Numbered from the stretch's first letter, positions 45,919 to 55,219 are shown. The stretch is 64,000 bases of DNA from Streptomyces sp. BK239 (GCF_004217285.1 NZ_SHKS01000002.1:496001-560000), one strand, 5' to 3'. The notes: generated by a model from the letters alone, not told the origin. Numbers and translations are program-made.

Positions 45919-47253
45919 ATGAGCACGATCACCACCGAGGAACTCGCGGAAACGACGCTTCTGCGGTTCGCCACCGCCGGCTCCGTCGACGACGGCAAGT
46001 CCACCCTGGTCGGCCGGCTGCTGCACGACTCCAAGTCGGTGCTCACCGACCAGCTGGAGGCCGTGGAGCGCGTCTCCGCGAGCCGGGGCCAGGAGGCGCC
46101 GGACCTCGCGCTGCTCACCGACGGACTGCGTGCCGAGCGGGAACAGGGCATCACCATCGACGTGGCCTACCGCTACTTCGCCACGCCCCGCCGCCGGTTC
46201 ATCCTCGCCGACACCCCCGGGCATGTGCAGTACACCCGCAACATGGTCACCGGCGCCTCCACCGCCGAGCTGACGGTGATCCTCGTCGACGCCCGCAACG
46301 GCGTCGTCGAGCAGACCCGCCGGCACGCCGCCATCGCCGCGCTGCTGCGCGTCCCGCACGTGGTGCTCGCCGTGAACAAGATGGACCTGGTCGACTACCG
46401 GGAGCCGGTCTTCGCCGCGATAGCCGAGGAGTTCACGGCGTACGCGACCGAGCTGGGCGTCCCCGACGTCACCGCGATCCCGATCTCGGCGCTCGCCGGG
46501 GACAACGTCGTGGAGCCGTCCGCGACGATGGACTGGTACGGCGGCCCGACGGTGCTGGAGCACCTGGAGACCGTGCCGGTCAGCCACGACCTGAGCCACT
46601 GCCACGCCCGGCTGCCCGTGCAGTACGTGATCCGCCCCCAGGGCCCGGAGCACCCGGACTACCGGGGTTACGCCGGTCAGATCGCGGCGGGTTCCTTCCA
46701 CGTCGGCGAGTCCGTCACGGTGCTGCCGTCGGGCCGCGCCTCGAAGATCTCCGGCATCGACCTGCTGGGAGAGCCGGTCGACGTGGCGTGGACGACGCAG
46801 TCGGTGACCCTCCTGCTGGAGGACGACATCGACATCTCGCGCGGCGACCTGATCGTTCCGAGCAAGGACGCGCCCGCGACCACGCAGGACATCGAGGCGA
46901 CGGTCTGCCATGTCGCCGACGCCCCGCTGACGGTGGGCCACCGGGTGCTCCTCAAGCACGGCACCCGCACGGTCAAGGCGATCGTGAAGGACATCCCCTC
47001 CCGTCTCACGCTGGACGACCTGTCCCTGCACCCGCACCCGGGACAGCTCGCCGCCAACGACATCGGCCGGGTGAAGATCCGCACCGCGGAGCCCCTTCCG
47101 GTGGACTCCTACTCCGACTCGCGCCGTACGGGCTCGTTCATCCTGATCGACCCGAACGACGGCACCACGCTCACCGCGGGCATGGTCGGCGAGTCGTTCG
47201 CCGCCCCGGAGCCGGTCAAGGACCCCTCCGAGGACGACGGGTGGGACTTCTGA
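45919..47253 (+). CDS. cysN: Sulfate adenylyltransferase subunit 1 (GTPase)
   Basis: 444-residue EF-Tu-like GTPase that drives APS synthesis by CysD. GTPase motifs: GSVDDGKST, the DTPGH switch, NKMD and SALAG. Two beta-barrel domains follow the GTP domain (about 230-420). There is no APS-kinase domain at the C-terminus, in line with a separate cysC. It is the last of the tightly packed block; ssuA starts 274 bases later. Confidence 0.97.
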   Translation: MSTITTEELAETTLLRFATAGSVDDGKSTLVGRLLHDSKSVLTDQLEAVERVSASRGQEAPDLALLTDGLRAEREQGITIDVAYRYFATPRRRFILADTPGHVQYTRNMVTGASTAELTVILVDARNGVVEQTRRHAAIAALLRVPHVVLAVNKMDLVDYREPVFAAIAEEFTAYATELGVPDVTAIPISALAGDNVVEPSATMDWYGGPTVLEHLETVPVSHDLSHCHARLPVQYVIRPQGPEHPDYRGYAGQIAAGSFHVGESVTVLPSGRASKISGIDLLGEPVDVAWTTQSVTLLLEDDIDISRGDLIVPSKDAPATTQDIEATVCHVADAPLTVGHRVLLKHGTRTVKAIVKDIPSRLTLDDLSLHPHPGQLAANDIGRVKIRTAEPLPVDSYSDSRRTGSFILIDPNDGTTLTAGMVGESFAAPEPVKDPSEDDGWDF

Positions 47254-47255
47254 CG

Positions 47256-47360
47256 ATGAACTCCCTCGATGTCTTCTCCACGTTCGCGAAGGAGGGCGGC
47301 CGCGTCGGCAGCGGCGCCCTCGGCAGCGGGCAGGGTGGAGTGGCGCGATGTGCGCGCTGA
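47256..47360 (+). other. Short open frame just after cysN
   Basis: A 34-codon frame (MNSLDVFSTFAKEGG start, GGVARCAR end) begins two bases after the cysN stop. No ribosome site of its own is seen. It may be a short leader for ssuA or simply chance; the Gly-rich middle speaks against a stable protein. Confidence 0.3.
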
Positions 47361-47385
47361 CGTACGCGCACCGCTTGCGCGCCCC

Positions 47386-47441
47386 GTCCCCCCACCCTCC
47401 CCCACATGCTCGGCTTCGCTCGCAGGCGGGGGGACCCCCAC
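47386..47441. repeat. REP-like GC palindrome between cysN and ssuA
   Basis: GTCCCCCC (47386-47393) pairs with GGGGGGAC (47428-47435) around CATGCTCGGCTTCGCTCGC, followed by CCCCCACC. Elements of this type are scattered in Streptomyces intergenic DNA as I recall. It may act as a partial terminator between the cys and ssu blocks. Confidence 0.55.
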
Positions 47442-47527
47442 CCCGGAAGCGACGAAGACCTTCTGCCGATCTCCCGGCCACGACCTGAGAGACCGTGACC
47501 GCCGGGCCAACGAGAGGAAAGCCTCCC

Positions 47528-48685
47528 GTGCCTGCCAACCTGCCCCAGTCCGGGCTTCGCTCCACCGGGGGCGTCCGCGCCGCCCGTCCGGGCGCGTTCC
47601 GCCGCGGCGTGACCGTCCTGGCCGCCCTTCCCCTGCTCGCCCTCGCCGCCTGCGGTTACGGCTCCAAGTCCGACGACACCCCCTCCGCCCAGAAGGTCGC
47701 CGCCGGCGCGCAGAAGATCGACGGTCTCGACTCCGTCAAGATCGGCTACTTCGGCAACCTGACCCACGGAACGGCCCTGGTCGGCGTGAACAAGGGCTAC
47801 TTCCAGAAGGCGCTCGGCGCGACCGAGGCCAAGTACCAGATCTTCAACGCCGGCCCCTCCGAGATCGAGGCGCTCAACTCCGGCGCCATCGACATCGGCT
47901 GGATCGGCCCCTCCCCCGCGATCAACGGCTACACCAAGTCCAAGGGCAAGAACCTGCGCATCGTCGGCGGTTCGGCGTCCGGCGGCGTGAAGCTCGTGGT
48001 CAACCCGGAGAAGATCAAGTCCCTCAAGGACGTCAAGGGCAAGAAGATCGCGACCCCGCAGCTCGGCAACACCCAGGACGTGGCGTTCCTCAACTGGATC
48101 GCGGAGCAGGGCTGGAAGGTCGACGCGGAGAGCGGCAAGGGCGACGTGTCGGTGGTGCGCACCGACAACAAGGTGACCCCGGACGCCTACAAGTCGGGTT
48201 CCGTGGACGGCGCGTGGGTGCCCGAGCCGACGGCGTCGAAGCTGGTCGCCGAGGGCGCGAAGGTGCTGCTGGACGAGTCCGACCTGTGGCCGGACAAGAA
48301 GTTCGTGATCACGAACATCATCGTGTCGCAGAAGTTCCTCAAGGAGCACCCGAAGGCCGTCGAGGCGGTGCTGAAGGCGTCGGTCGAAGCCAACAAGTAC
48401 ATCACCGCCGACCCGGAGGGGGCGAAGGCGGCGGCGAACGCGCAGCTGAAGGAGGACTCCGGCAAGGCGCTCCCGGCGAAGGTCCTGGACCCGGCGTGGA
48501 AGTCGATCCAGTTCACCAACGACCCGCTGGCCGCCACCCTCAACACCGAGGCGCAGCACGCGGTGAAGGCCGGTCTGCTGAAGGACCCGCTGCTGGACGG
48601 CATCTACGACCTGGCGCCGCTGAACAAGGTGCTGTCGGCCGCCGGTGAGAGCACCGTCGACGACGCCGGTCTCGGCGCGAAGTAA
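47528..48685 (+). CDS. ssuA: Sulfonate-type ABC transporter substrate-binding lipoprotein
   Basis: 385 residues; lipobox LLALAAC with Cys42 as lipidated residue. The type-II periplasmic fold follows (VKIGYFGNLTHGTALVGVNKGYF; PSEIEALNSGAIDIGWIGPSPAINGYTKSKG; KSLKDVKGKKIATPQLGNTQDVAFLNWI), as in SsuA/TauA/NrtA proteins. The GTG at 47528 has AGAGGAAAG seven bases upstream. Sulfonate as ligand is inferred from the cys neighbours; taurine and nitrate binders look alike. Confidence 0.88.
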   Translation: MPANLPQSGLRSTGGVRAARPGAFRRGVTVLAALPLLALAACGYGSKSDDTPSAQKVAAGAQKIDGLDSVKIGYFGNLTHGTALVGVNKGYFQKALGATEAKYQIFNAGPSEIEALNSGAIDIGWIGPSPAINGYTKSKGKNLRIVGGSASGGVKLVVNPEKIKSLKDVKGKKIATPQLGNTQDVAFLNWIAEQGWKVDAESGKGDVSVVRTDNKVTPDAYKSGSVDGAWVPEPTASKLVAEGAKVLLDESDLWPDKKFVITNIIVSQKFLKEHPKAVEAVLKASVEANKYITADPEGAKAAANAQLKEDSGKALPAKVLDPAWKSIQFTNDPLAATLNTEAQHAVKAGLLKDPLLDGIYDLAPLNKVLSAAGESTVDDAGLGAK

Positions 48686-48721
48686 CCCCGAAGTCGGATG
48701 AGTTCCCAGGAGGTGACGACC

Positions 48722-49507
48722 ATGGCCACCACCCTCGCCAAGGCCGAGAGCGCCGAGTCGGTGGAGTACGCCGCGCGCATCGAGCACGTCTCGAAGTCCT
48801 TCGCCGGGCCCGCCGGGCAGCAGCTCGTCCTGGACGACATCACGGTCGATGTCGCGCCGGGAGAGTTCGTCACCCTCCTGGGGGCCTCCGGCTGCGGCAA
48901 GTCCACGCTGCTGAACCTGGTGGCGGGGCTGGACAAGCCGAGCTCCGGCCGCATCACGACGGACGGGCGTCCGGCGCTGATGTTCCAGGAGCACGCGCTG
49001 TTCCCGTGGCTGACCGCGGGCAAGAACATCGAACTCGCCCTGAAGCTGGGCGGAGTGGCGAAGAGCGAGCGGCGCGGCCGCGCCGAGGAGCTGCTCGAAC
49101 TGGTGCGGCTGAAGGGCTCGTACGGCAAGCGGGTGCACGAGCTGTCCGGCGGTATGCGCCAGCGGGTGGCGCTGGCGCGGGCCCTCGCCCAGGAGAGCCG
49201 GCTGCTGCTGATGGACGAGCCGTTCGCGGCGCTCGACGCGATCACGCGGGACGTGCTGCACGACGAGCTGACCCGGATCTGGAAGGAGACGGGGGTGTCC
49301 GTCCTGTTCGTCACGCACAACGTGCGGGAGGCGGTGCGCCTCGCTCAGCGGGTGATCCTGCTGTCGTCCCGCCCGGGCCGCGTGGCGCGTGAGTGGACGG
49401 TCGGCATTCCGCAGCCGCGCCGCATCGAGGACGCGCCCGTGGCCGAACTGTCCCTGGAGATCACCGAAGTCCTGCGTGGGGAGATCCGCCGTCATGGCCA
49501 GCACTGA
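48722..49507 (+). CDS. ssuB: Sulfonate-type ABC transporter ATP-binding protein
   Basis: 261-residue ATPase. Walker A GASGCGKST, Q-loop LMFQEHALFPWLT, signature LSGGMRQRVALARAL, Walker B RLLLMDEPFAALD and H-loop VTHNVREAV, the SsuB/TauB type. A perfect AGGAGGTGA ribosome site precedes the ATG at 48722. It overlaps ssuC by 14 bases. Confidence 0.94.
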   Translation: MATTLAKAESAESVEYAARIEHVSKSFAGPAGQQLVLDDITVDVAPGEFVTLLGASGCGKSTLLNLVAGLDKPSSGRITTDGRPALMFQEHALFPWLTAGKNIELALKLGGVAKSERRGRAEELLELVRLKGSYGKRVHELSGGMRQRVALARALAQESRLLLMDEPFAALDAITRDVLHDELTRIWKETGVSVLFVTHNVREAVRLAQRVILLSSRPGRVAREWTVGIPQPRRIEDAPVAELSLEITEVLRGEIRRHGQH

Positions 49508-50399
49508 GACCACCGACCCGAAGGCCTCCGCCGAGGACGGCGCCGGGCTGCAGGGTCTGGAGGCGGGCCTCGACGCCCTGGAGAGCTCCTCGGCGGCCCG
49601 TACGCCGTTCCGCCAGACCCTCGTCAACAAGATCCTGCCGCCCGTCCTCGCGATCGCGGTGGTGCTGGTGGTCTGGCAGGCGCTGGTCTCCTTCAGGATC
49701 GTCGACGATCCGAGCAAGCTGCCCTCACCGGCCGACGTGGGCGGCGAGTTCGAGGACGCCTGGATGGAGGGCAAGCTCCTCGGGTACATCTGGACCAGCG
49801 TCTCGCGCGGTCTGCTGGGCTTCCTGCTCGCGCTGGCCATCGGTACCCCGCTGGGTCTGCTGGTGGCCCGGGTGCGGTTCGTGCGCGCGGCCATCGGCCC
49901 GGTCCTGTCCGGACTGCAGTCGCTGCCGTCGGTGGCGTGGGTGCCGCCGGCGGTGATCTGGCTGGGCCTGGACAACGAGATGATGTACGCGGTGATCCTG
50001 CTGGGCGCCGTGCCCTCCATCGCCAACGGTCTCGTCTCCGGCATCGACCAGGTGCCGCCGCTGTTCCTGCGGGCGGGCCGGACGATGGGGGCGACAGGGC
50101 TGAAGGGGGCCCGCTACATCGTCATGCCGGCCGCGCTGCCGGGCTACCTGAGCGGTCTGAAGCAGGGCTGGGCGTTCTCGTGGCGGTCGCTGATGGCGGC
50201 GGAGATCATCGCCTCCTCCCCCGACCTGGGCATCGGTCTGGGCGCGCTGCTGGAGAACGGCCGCAACGCCAGCTCCATGTCCATGGTGTTCGAGGCGATC
50301 ATCCTGATCCTGTTCGTCGGCATCGCGATCGACCTGCTGATCTTCAGTCCGCTGGAGCGGCGGGTGCTGCGCGGCCGCGGGCTGCTGGTGAAGGGCTGA
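49494..50399 (+). CDS. ssuC: Sulfonate-type ABC transporter permease
   Basis: 301-residue inner-membrane permease with a polar N-terminus of about 45 residues and six helices. The EAA loop reads LRAGRTMGATGLKGARYIVMPAALPGYLSGLKQ. It starts at an ATG inside the end of ssuB and ends 13 bases before the chelatase gene, so the block is continuous. It completes the SsuABC importer. Confidence 0.93.
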   Translation: MASTETTDPKASAEDGAGLQGLEAGLDALESSSAARTPFRQTLVNKILPPVLAIAVVLVVWQALVSFRIVDDPSKLPSPADVGGEFEDAWMEGKLLGYIWTSVSRGLLGFLLALAIGTPLGLLVARVRFVRAAIGPVLSGLQSLPSVAWVPPAVIWLGLDNEMMYAVILLGAVPSIANGLVSGIDQVPPLFLRAGRTMGATGLKGARYIVMPAALPGYLSGLKQGWAFSWRSLMAAEIIASSPDLGIGLGALLENGRNASSMSMVFEAIILILFVGIAIDLLIFSPLERRVLRGRGLLVKG

Positions 50400-50412
50400 A
50401 AGGCTGACTGCC

Positions 50413-51162
50413 ATGTTCCACAAGCCGGTTCGTCCCGTCCTCGTCGTCATCGCGCACGGCAGCCGCGACCCTCGGCACGCGGCGACCGTCCACGCCCTGG
50501 TGCGGCGGGTGCGGTCACTGCGGCCGGGCCTGCGGGTGGAGACCGGCTTCCTGGACTTCAACGTCCCCTCGGTGCAGGGGGTGTTGGAGTCCCTGGCGGC
50601 GGAGGGCGTGCGGGACGTGGTGGCGCTGCCGCTGCTGCTGACCCGCGCCTTCCACGCGAAGGCGGACATCCCGGCGGTCCTGCGGGAGGCGCCGGCGCGG
50701 CTGCGGATCCGCCAGGCGGACGTGCTGGGGCCGTCGCCGCTGCTGCTGTCCGCGCTGGAACGGCGGCTGTACGAGGCGGGGTTGACGCCCGCCGACAAGT
50801 CCTCGACCGGGGTCGTGCTGGCCTCGGCGGGGTCCTCCGACCCGGAGGCGATCGCGGTGATCGCCGACATCGCGCGGGAGTGGTGGCACACCGGTTGGTG
50901 CGCCGTGCGACCCGCGTTCGCCTCCGCATCCCTGCCCCGCACCGAGGACGCGGTGCGGGAGCTGCGCGCGCTGGGCTGCTCCACGGTGGCGGTCGCCCCG
51001 TACGTCCTGGCCCCCGGCTTCCTCCCGGACCGCATCGCCCGCGGCGCGGCCGGAGCCGACGTGCTGGCGGACGTCCTCGGCCCGGCCCCCGAGGTCGCCC
51101 GTCTCCTCCTCGACCGCTACGACACGGCCCGCACGCACCTGCCGGCGGCCGTGAGCGCCTGA
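50413..51162 (+). CDS. Sirohydrochlorin chelatase family protein (CbiX/SirB)
   Basis: 249 residues with two CbiX/SirB halves. The first has VLVVIAHGSRDPRHA and LPLLLTRAFHAKADIP with the metal-binding His; the second half (VVLASAGSSDPEAI, VAVAPYVLAPGFLPDRI) lacks the first His (Ala replaces it). This enzyme inserts iron into sirohydrochlorin to make siroheme, the cofactor of the sulfite reductase at the head of the operon, which explains its place. Cobalt chelation cannot be excluded. Confidence 0.88.
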   Translation: MFHKPVRPVLVVIAHGSRDPRHAATVHALVRRVRSLRPGLRVETGFLDFNVPSVQGVLESLAAEGVRDVVALPLLLTRAFHAKADIPAVLREAPARLRIRQADVLGPSPLLLSALERRLYEAGLTPADKSSTGVVLASAGSSDPEAIAVIADIAREWWHTGWCAVRPAFASASLPRTEDAVRELRALGCSTVAVAPYVLAPGFLPDRIARGAAGADVLADVLGPAPEVARLLLDRYDTARTHLPAAVSA

Positions 51163-51193
51163 GCCGCTCGACCCTTCCGCCGGCGGGGCCGGG

Positions 51194-52177
51194 TCACCGG
51201 CACAGGTCGTCGCCGAGCCGCGTGCGCGCGTACCGCACGGTCCTGCCGCTGCGGGTGCGGGTGAGGAGCCCGGCGTCGTGGAGGATCGCGAGGTGCTGGC
51301 TGACGGCGCCCGGGGTGACCTCCAGCCGGTGCGCGAGTTCCGTCGTGGAGGCCGGTTCGGCGAGCAGCAGGAGCAGACGGGCCCGGGGGCGGCCGAGGAG
51401 GCGCACGAGGGCCTGGCCTACGACCGGGGGCGGCTGTTCGGCGAGGGTGGCCCTGCCGCGCGCGGGATAGATCAGCAGCGGCGGGCGGGTCGGATCGATC
51501 AGGGGCTGGGCGCCGCGCGCGAACAGGGTCGGCAGCAGCACCATGCCCCGGCCCGCGATGCTCATGCCGGCCCATGGCGCGGGCACCAGGAAGTCCCTGG
51601 TGTCCAGCCGGAGATGGCTGTCCGCCCAGGTGAGTCGCGCGTCGAGGCCCGGCAGCATCTCGGCCGCGCCCCGCTCCGCGAGCACCCGTCCCCGGTGTGC
51701 GAGATCGGCTTCCAGGACGCTCTGTGCGCGGGGCCACCACTCGGCGGCCAGACAGGTGTGCCAGTAGGCGTCGAGCGCGTCCGCGAGCCGGGTGAGGAAG
51801 CGGTCGGGGCGGGTAAGCCCCCGGGCGACGACCGGGGGCAGCGCGTCCTCGCTCCGGTAGGCGGCCCGCAAGTCGGCGGCGACGACGTCGGGTTCGGTGA
51901 GGCGGACCCGGTCCAGTTCGTCGGCGAAGGCGGGCCGGGCGCGGTCGGGGCGTGGGGTGAGGAAGTCGGGGATCCACATCCAGGGGGCGACCAGCGAGGT
52001 GAGCAGCTCACCGTCGAGACCTTCGAGCCGCGGCCGGATCCGGCGCAGCCACGGCCGGTGATGCGGGAAGCGGGCGGGGTCGTTGAAGCAGCGCAGGGAG
52101 AACACCGCCTCCTGCAGCGGGGAGTAGGCGAACGAGGTGGTGGCGAGGTCGTCGACGGTGAACCGGAACTCGATCAT
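51194..52177 (-). CDS. Winged-helix regulator with C-terminal ArsR-type domain
   Basis: 327 residues. The C-terminal 80 residues are an ArsR/MarR-like helix-turn-helix (ARLLLLLAEPASTTELAHRLEVTPGAVSQHLAILHDAGLLTRTRSGRTVRYART). The N-terminal 240 residues form a Trp/Arg-rich domain of the kind seen in Streptomyces ArsR-type regulators (DUF5937-like as I recall). It diverges from the MFS gene at 52235 over 57 bases and is its probable regulator. TAGCGT (52191 to 52186) lies eight bases before the ATG. Confidence 0.85.
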   Translation of the reverse strand: MIEFRFTVDDLATTSFAYSPLQEAVFSLRCFNDPARFPHHRPWLRRIRPRLEGLDGELLTSLVAPWMWIPDFLTPRPDRARPAFADELDRVRLTEPDVVAADLRAAYRSEDALPPVVARGLTRPDRFLTRLADALDAYWHTCLAAEWWPRAQSVLEADLAHRGRVLAERGAAEMLPGLDARLTWADSHLRLDTRDFLVPAPWAGMSIAGRGMVLLPTLFARGAQPLIDPTRPPLLIYPARGRATLAEQPPPVVGQALVRLLGRPRARLLLLLAEPASTTELAHRLEVTPGAVSQHLAILHDAGLLTRTRSGRTVRYARTRLGDDLCR

Positions 52178-52234
52178 TGAGCGCCACGCTAAATCAATGC
52201 CGCCGCCCGGGGTGCGCCGGGTTGGCTGTCGGCC

Positions 52235-53545
52235 ATGACCATCACCCCGGCCAACTCGGCTCCTGACAGGAGCAGTTCCTCCGAACCCGTGACAAAGGGG
52301 CCCGTCTCGCGGGCCGCCGGACTGCTGCCCGCCGATCCCGTGCTGCGCCGTGCCGCGCTGCTGACCCTCGTCAACTCCCTCGGCAACGGCCTCTACTTCC
52401 CTCTCGGCGTCCTGTACTTCACCCGGATCGTCGGCCTCGACGCCACATCCGTCGGGCTCGGGATGACGTGCGCGGGACTCGTCGGGGTGGCGGCGGGGGT
52501 GCCGGCGGGACGGGCGGCGGACCGGTGGGGCGCCCGGCGCGTGGCCGCGCTGCTGTGGGCGGGCACAGGGGTGGCCACGGCCGCGTACGTGCTCGTGCAC
52601 ACCTACGTAGGTTTCCTCGTCGCGGTGGTCTGCGCGACCGGGTTGCAGATGGCGTCTCGCGGTGTGCAGGGGGCTCTGTACGCGGAGGTGCTGCCGGTGG
52701 CCACCCGGGTGGAGTCGCGGGCGTACCTGCGGACGGTCACCAACGTGGCCATGGGGCTGGGCGGCCTGTTCGGGGCGGTCGCGTTGCAGGTCGACACCCG
52801 TGAGGCGTACACGACGGTCATCGCGCTGAACGCGGTGTCCTTCGCCGGGCCGGCGCTGCTGATCCCCGGTCTGCCCCTGGCCGCGCACGCCCTGGGCCGT
52901 CCGGCCCTCGGCGACGACGCCCCGGCCGGGGACCGCTGGCGGGCGGTGCGCGATCTGCCCTATCTGACGGTGACCGTGCTGAACGCGGTGCTGGTCGTGC
53001 AGTACACGCTCGCCGAGGTGGGGCTGCCGCTGTGGATCGTCGAGCGGACGGACGCGCCGCGCTGGACGGCCGCCCTGCTGATGATCGTGAACTGCGCGCT
53101 GGTGGCCCTGCTCCAGGTGCCGGTCGCCCGCCGCTTCTCCCAAGTGCCCGGGGCGGTGCGGGCCATGGGCTGGTCCGGGCTGCTCCTCGCCGTGGCCTGC
53201 GCGGTGTACGCCCTGTCGGCGGGGCTCTCCCCCGTCTGGGCCGTCGTCGCCCTCACCGCCGGCGCCGTCGTCCACGTCCTCGCCGAGGTGCTGTCGGCGG
53301 CGGGCGGCTGGACCCTCGGCTACGCCCTCGCCGACGCCCGCGTCCACGGCGTGTACCAGGGGGTCTTCGGCGCGGGCATGTCGGCGGGGATGATGGCGGG
53401 CCCGGCCCTGGTCACGATCACCGCGATCGGTCACGGCTCGGCTGGCTGGGCGGCCCTGGGCCTGCTGTTCGCCGCGGCGGGCCTGGCCGTGGGACCGGCG
53501 GTGCGGTGGGCGGGCCGGGACGACTGGCGGGGTGAGGGCGGGTGA
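52235..53545 (+). CDS. MFS transporter
   Basis: 436-residue major facilitator with twelve predicted helices and a polar Ser-rich N-terminus of about 30 residues. The 2-3 loop motif reads GVPAGRAADRWGARRVA. Helices cluster at about 40-235 and 255-425, with a charged cytoplasmic loop between them (GDDAPAGDRWRAVRD). The regulator at 52177 diverges from it. The substrate is unknown; drug or metabolite efflux is likely. It converges with the following gene eight bases away. Confidence 0.9.
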   Translation: MTITPANSAPDRSSSSEPVTKGPVSRAAGLLPADPVLRRAALLTLVNSLGNGLYFPLGVLYFTRIVGLDATSVGLGMTCAGLVGVAAGVPAGRAADRWGARRVAALLWAGTGVATAAYVLVHTYVGFLVAVVCATGLQMASRGVQGALYAEVLPVATRVESRAYLRTVTNVAMGLGGLFGAVALQVDTREAYTTVIALNAVSFAGPALLIPGLPLAAHALGRPALGDDAPAGDRWRAVRDLPYLTVTVLNAVLVVQYTLAEVGLPLWIVERTDAPRWTAALLMIVNCALVALLQVPVARRFSQVPGAVRAMGWSGLLLAVACAVYALSAGLSPVWAVVALTAGAVVHVLAEVLSAAGGWTLGYALADARVHGVYQGVFGAGMSAGMMAGPALVTITAIGHGSAGWAALGLLFAAAGLAVGPAVRWAGRDDWRGEGG

Positions 53546-53552
53546 GGCTCTC

Positions 53553-54137
53553 TCACACCTGCGGGCGGGGGTCGCGGCCGCTCGCCGCCAGCGCGCGCTC
53601 GAACGGCGGGGCGTCCGGCGGGCAGGGGACGGGGGCGGCGAAGCCGTCGTACCGGCGGTAGAGGTCGCCGTGGCGTTCGACCACGTCGAGGACGAGCCGG
53701 GCCGCGCCGTCGGAGACGTGGAACGCCTGCCCGGTGCTGACGGCGACGTCCCAGCCGTGGACGGCCGTCTCCTTGACGATCATTGCGGCGAGGTCCGCCG
53801 CGGGCAGCGTGCCGCCGCCGAGATCGACCTCGCCCTCCCAGACCGCCGGGTCGGCCCACGCGTCGACCGCGCGGTCGAGCCGGGCCGCGTACGCCTGCGC
53901 CCACAGCGGGTCGGCGGTGAAGTCACGGGTGAGGAGCTCTTCGGGGAGCTGCTTGCGCAGGGCGCGGTGCTCCAGGCCGTGGGAGGTGTAGAGGACCCAG
54001 TGGTTGACCATGGCTCTGAGGTCCCAGTCCGCGCAGTGCGTGGGCTTGTCCAGGTCCGCCGCCGGGACGCCGCGGGCGACGCGGGCCGCCTCGGCGGCGC
54101 ACTCGGACATGTACCGGTGTGTCTCGTCGTGCTTCAT
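53553..54137 (-). CDS. TIGR03086-like protein (DinB/MDMPI fold)
   Basis: 194 residues of the mycothiol-dependent maleylpyruvate isomerase-like/DinB fold. The N-terminal block (DLDKPTHCADWDLRAMVNHWVLYT) has the metal-binding His, and ETAVHGWDVAVSTGQ supplies the further His. The ATG at 54137 lies seven bases after TAGCGT (54150-54145), whose first three bases are the stop codon of the preceding gene. Its biochemical role is not known; mycothiol-dependent transferase activity is possible. Confidence 0.85.
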   Translation of the reverse strand: MKHDETHRYMSECAAEAARVARGVPAADLDKPTHCADWDLRAMVNHWVLYTSHGLEHRALRKQLPEELLTRDFTADPLWAQAYAARLDRAVDAWADPAVWEGEVDLGGGTLPAADLAAMIVKETAVHGWDVAVSTGQAFHVSDGAARLVLDVVERHGDLYRRYDGFAAPVPCPPDAPPFERALAASGRDPRPQV

Positions 54138-54147
54138 GCGTCTCACG

Positions 54148-55185
54148 CTAGGGGCGGACGCGGCCCGGCTCTTGAACGAACGCGACGGCGTCGTCCGCCA
54201 GGCGGGTCAGTTCGCGCACCGGCAGCGAGCCGGGCTCCCTGCGGTCGCGCGCGTGCTCGTTGGCGAGCCGTTGCAGCAGTTCGTTCAGCGGGGTCGGGAC
54301 GCCGTGCAGCCGGCCCAGGAGGACGATCTCGCCGTTGAGGTGGTCGGCCTCGATGGTCCCCGCGCCCCGGCTGAGGGACTGCCAGGAGGAGCCGCCGACG
54401 CGCGGGGCGCCGTCCAGCGGGACCAGGGTGACCTTGTCGCCGCGGACCGCCCGCTGTTCCTCGGCGCTCGCGTACGCGATGCCGGCTGCCCGCAGCACGG
54501 CCTCCCCCTCGGCCCGGACCCTCCCGAGCAGCGCCGCCGCCTCCTCGCCGTCGACCGGGCCGCTCAGCGCCTCCAGGGCATTGCCCAGGTTGGACAGCAG
54601 CTTGGCGTACTGCCAGCGGGTCACGTCCGGCACGACCGGCGCCTCGAAGTGCGCCTTCTCCAGGTCCGCGGCGATCCGGCGGGCGGTGTCGTCGGCGCCG
54701 TGCGGGTAGCGGCCGAGGTGCAGGATGCCGGTGAGGGGGGCGCCGGCGGCGCTGACCGCGCCGGGTTCGAGGTGGGTGCAGGGCAGCCAGACGCAGACGC
54801 CGTAGACGTGCCGGAAGCGGCGCAGGGCCAGGCGCTGGCTCTCGACGCCGTTCTGCGCGCAGACCAGGGGCAGCCGCTCGGCGGCCGTGCCCCCGCCCTC
54901 GACGGGCGCCGCGCCCCACGCGCGCAGGGCCGCCTCGCTGTCCTGGGTCTTCACGGCGAGGACGAGGACGTCGTCGGCGCGCAGCGTGCCGAGCGCCTCG
55001 GGTCCGTCGACGACGGGCAGCCGGTACGTCAACTCCCCCTCGGGCACCCGCAGTCGCAGCCCGCCCTCACTCAGCGCCGCCCGGTGCGCGCCCCGCGCGA
55101 CCAGTACGACGTCGTGCCCGGCTCCCGCGAGCCGCCCGCCGACGGTTCCGCCGACCGCCCCTGCCCCGATGATGACGTAGCGCAT
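54148..55185 (-). CDS. Ketopantoate reductase family protein
   Basis: 345 residues. The N-terminal Rossmann motif is MRYVIIGAGAVGGTVGGRLAGAGHDVVLVARG, followed by LVLAVKTQD and CAQNGVESQR, then the C-terminal helical domain with the KLLSNLGNALEAL motif (Lys of the active site) and SSWQSLSRGAGTIEADHLNGEIV. This is the 2-dehydropantoate 2-reductase fold (PanE). Whether it makes pantoate or acts on another 2-keto acid is not settled by sequence; no other pantothenate gene is close. Start at the ATG 55185. Confidence 0.88.
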   Translation of the reverse strand: MRYVIIGAGAVGGTVGGRLAGAGHDVVLVARGAHRAALSEGGLRLRVPEGELTYRLPVVDGPEALGTLRADDVLVLAVKTQDSEAALRAWGAAPVEGGGTAAERLPLVCAQNGVESQRLALRRFRHVYGVCVWLPCTHLEPGAVSAAGAPLTGILHLGRYPHGADDTARRIAADLEKAHFEAPVVPDVTRWQYAKLLSNLGNALEALSGPVDGEEAAALLGRVRAEGEAVLRAAGIAYASAEEQRAVRGDKVTLVPLDGAPRVGGSSWQSLSRGAGTIEADHLNGEIVLLGRLHGVPTPLNELLQRLANEHARDRREPGSLPVRELTRLADDAVAFVQEPGRVRP

Positions 55186-55219
55186 GCGACGAGCCTCGCA
55201 CACGCGTGTGCACGCCCGG

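Noticed and set aside
47349..47527. Second leader peptide with Cys codon before ssuA
   Set aside because: The frame starting MCALTYAHRL reads into the REP-like element and lacks the RRHVDL...SAxC pattern.
47216..50044. Antisense open frame of 942 codons opposite ssuABC
   Set aside because: Opposite three well-supported genes; no ribosome site, no recognisable motif.
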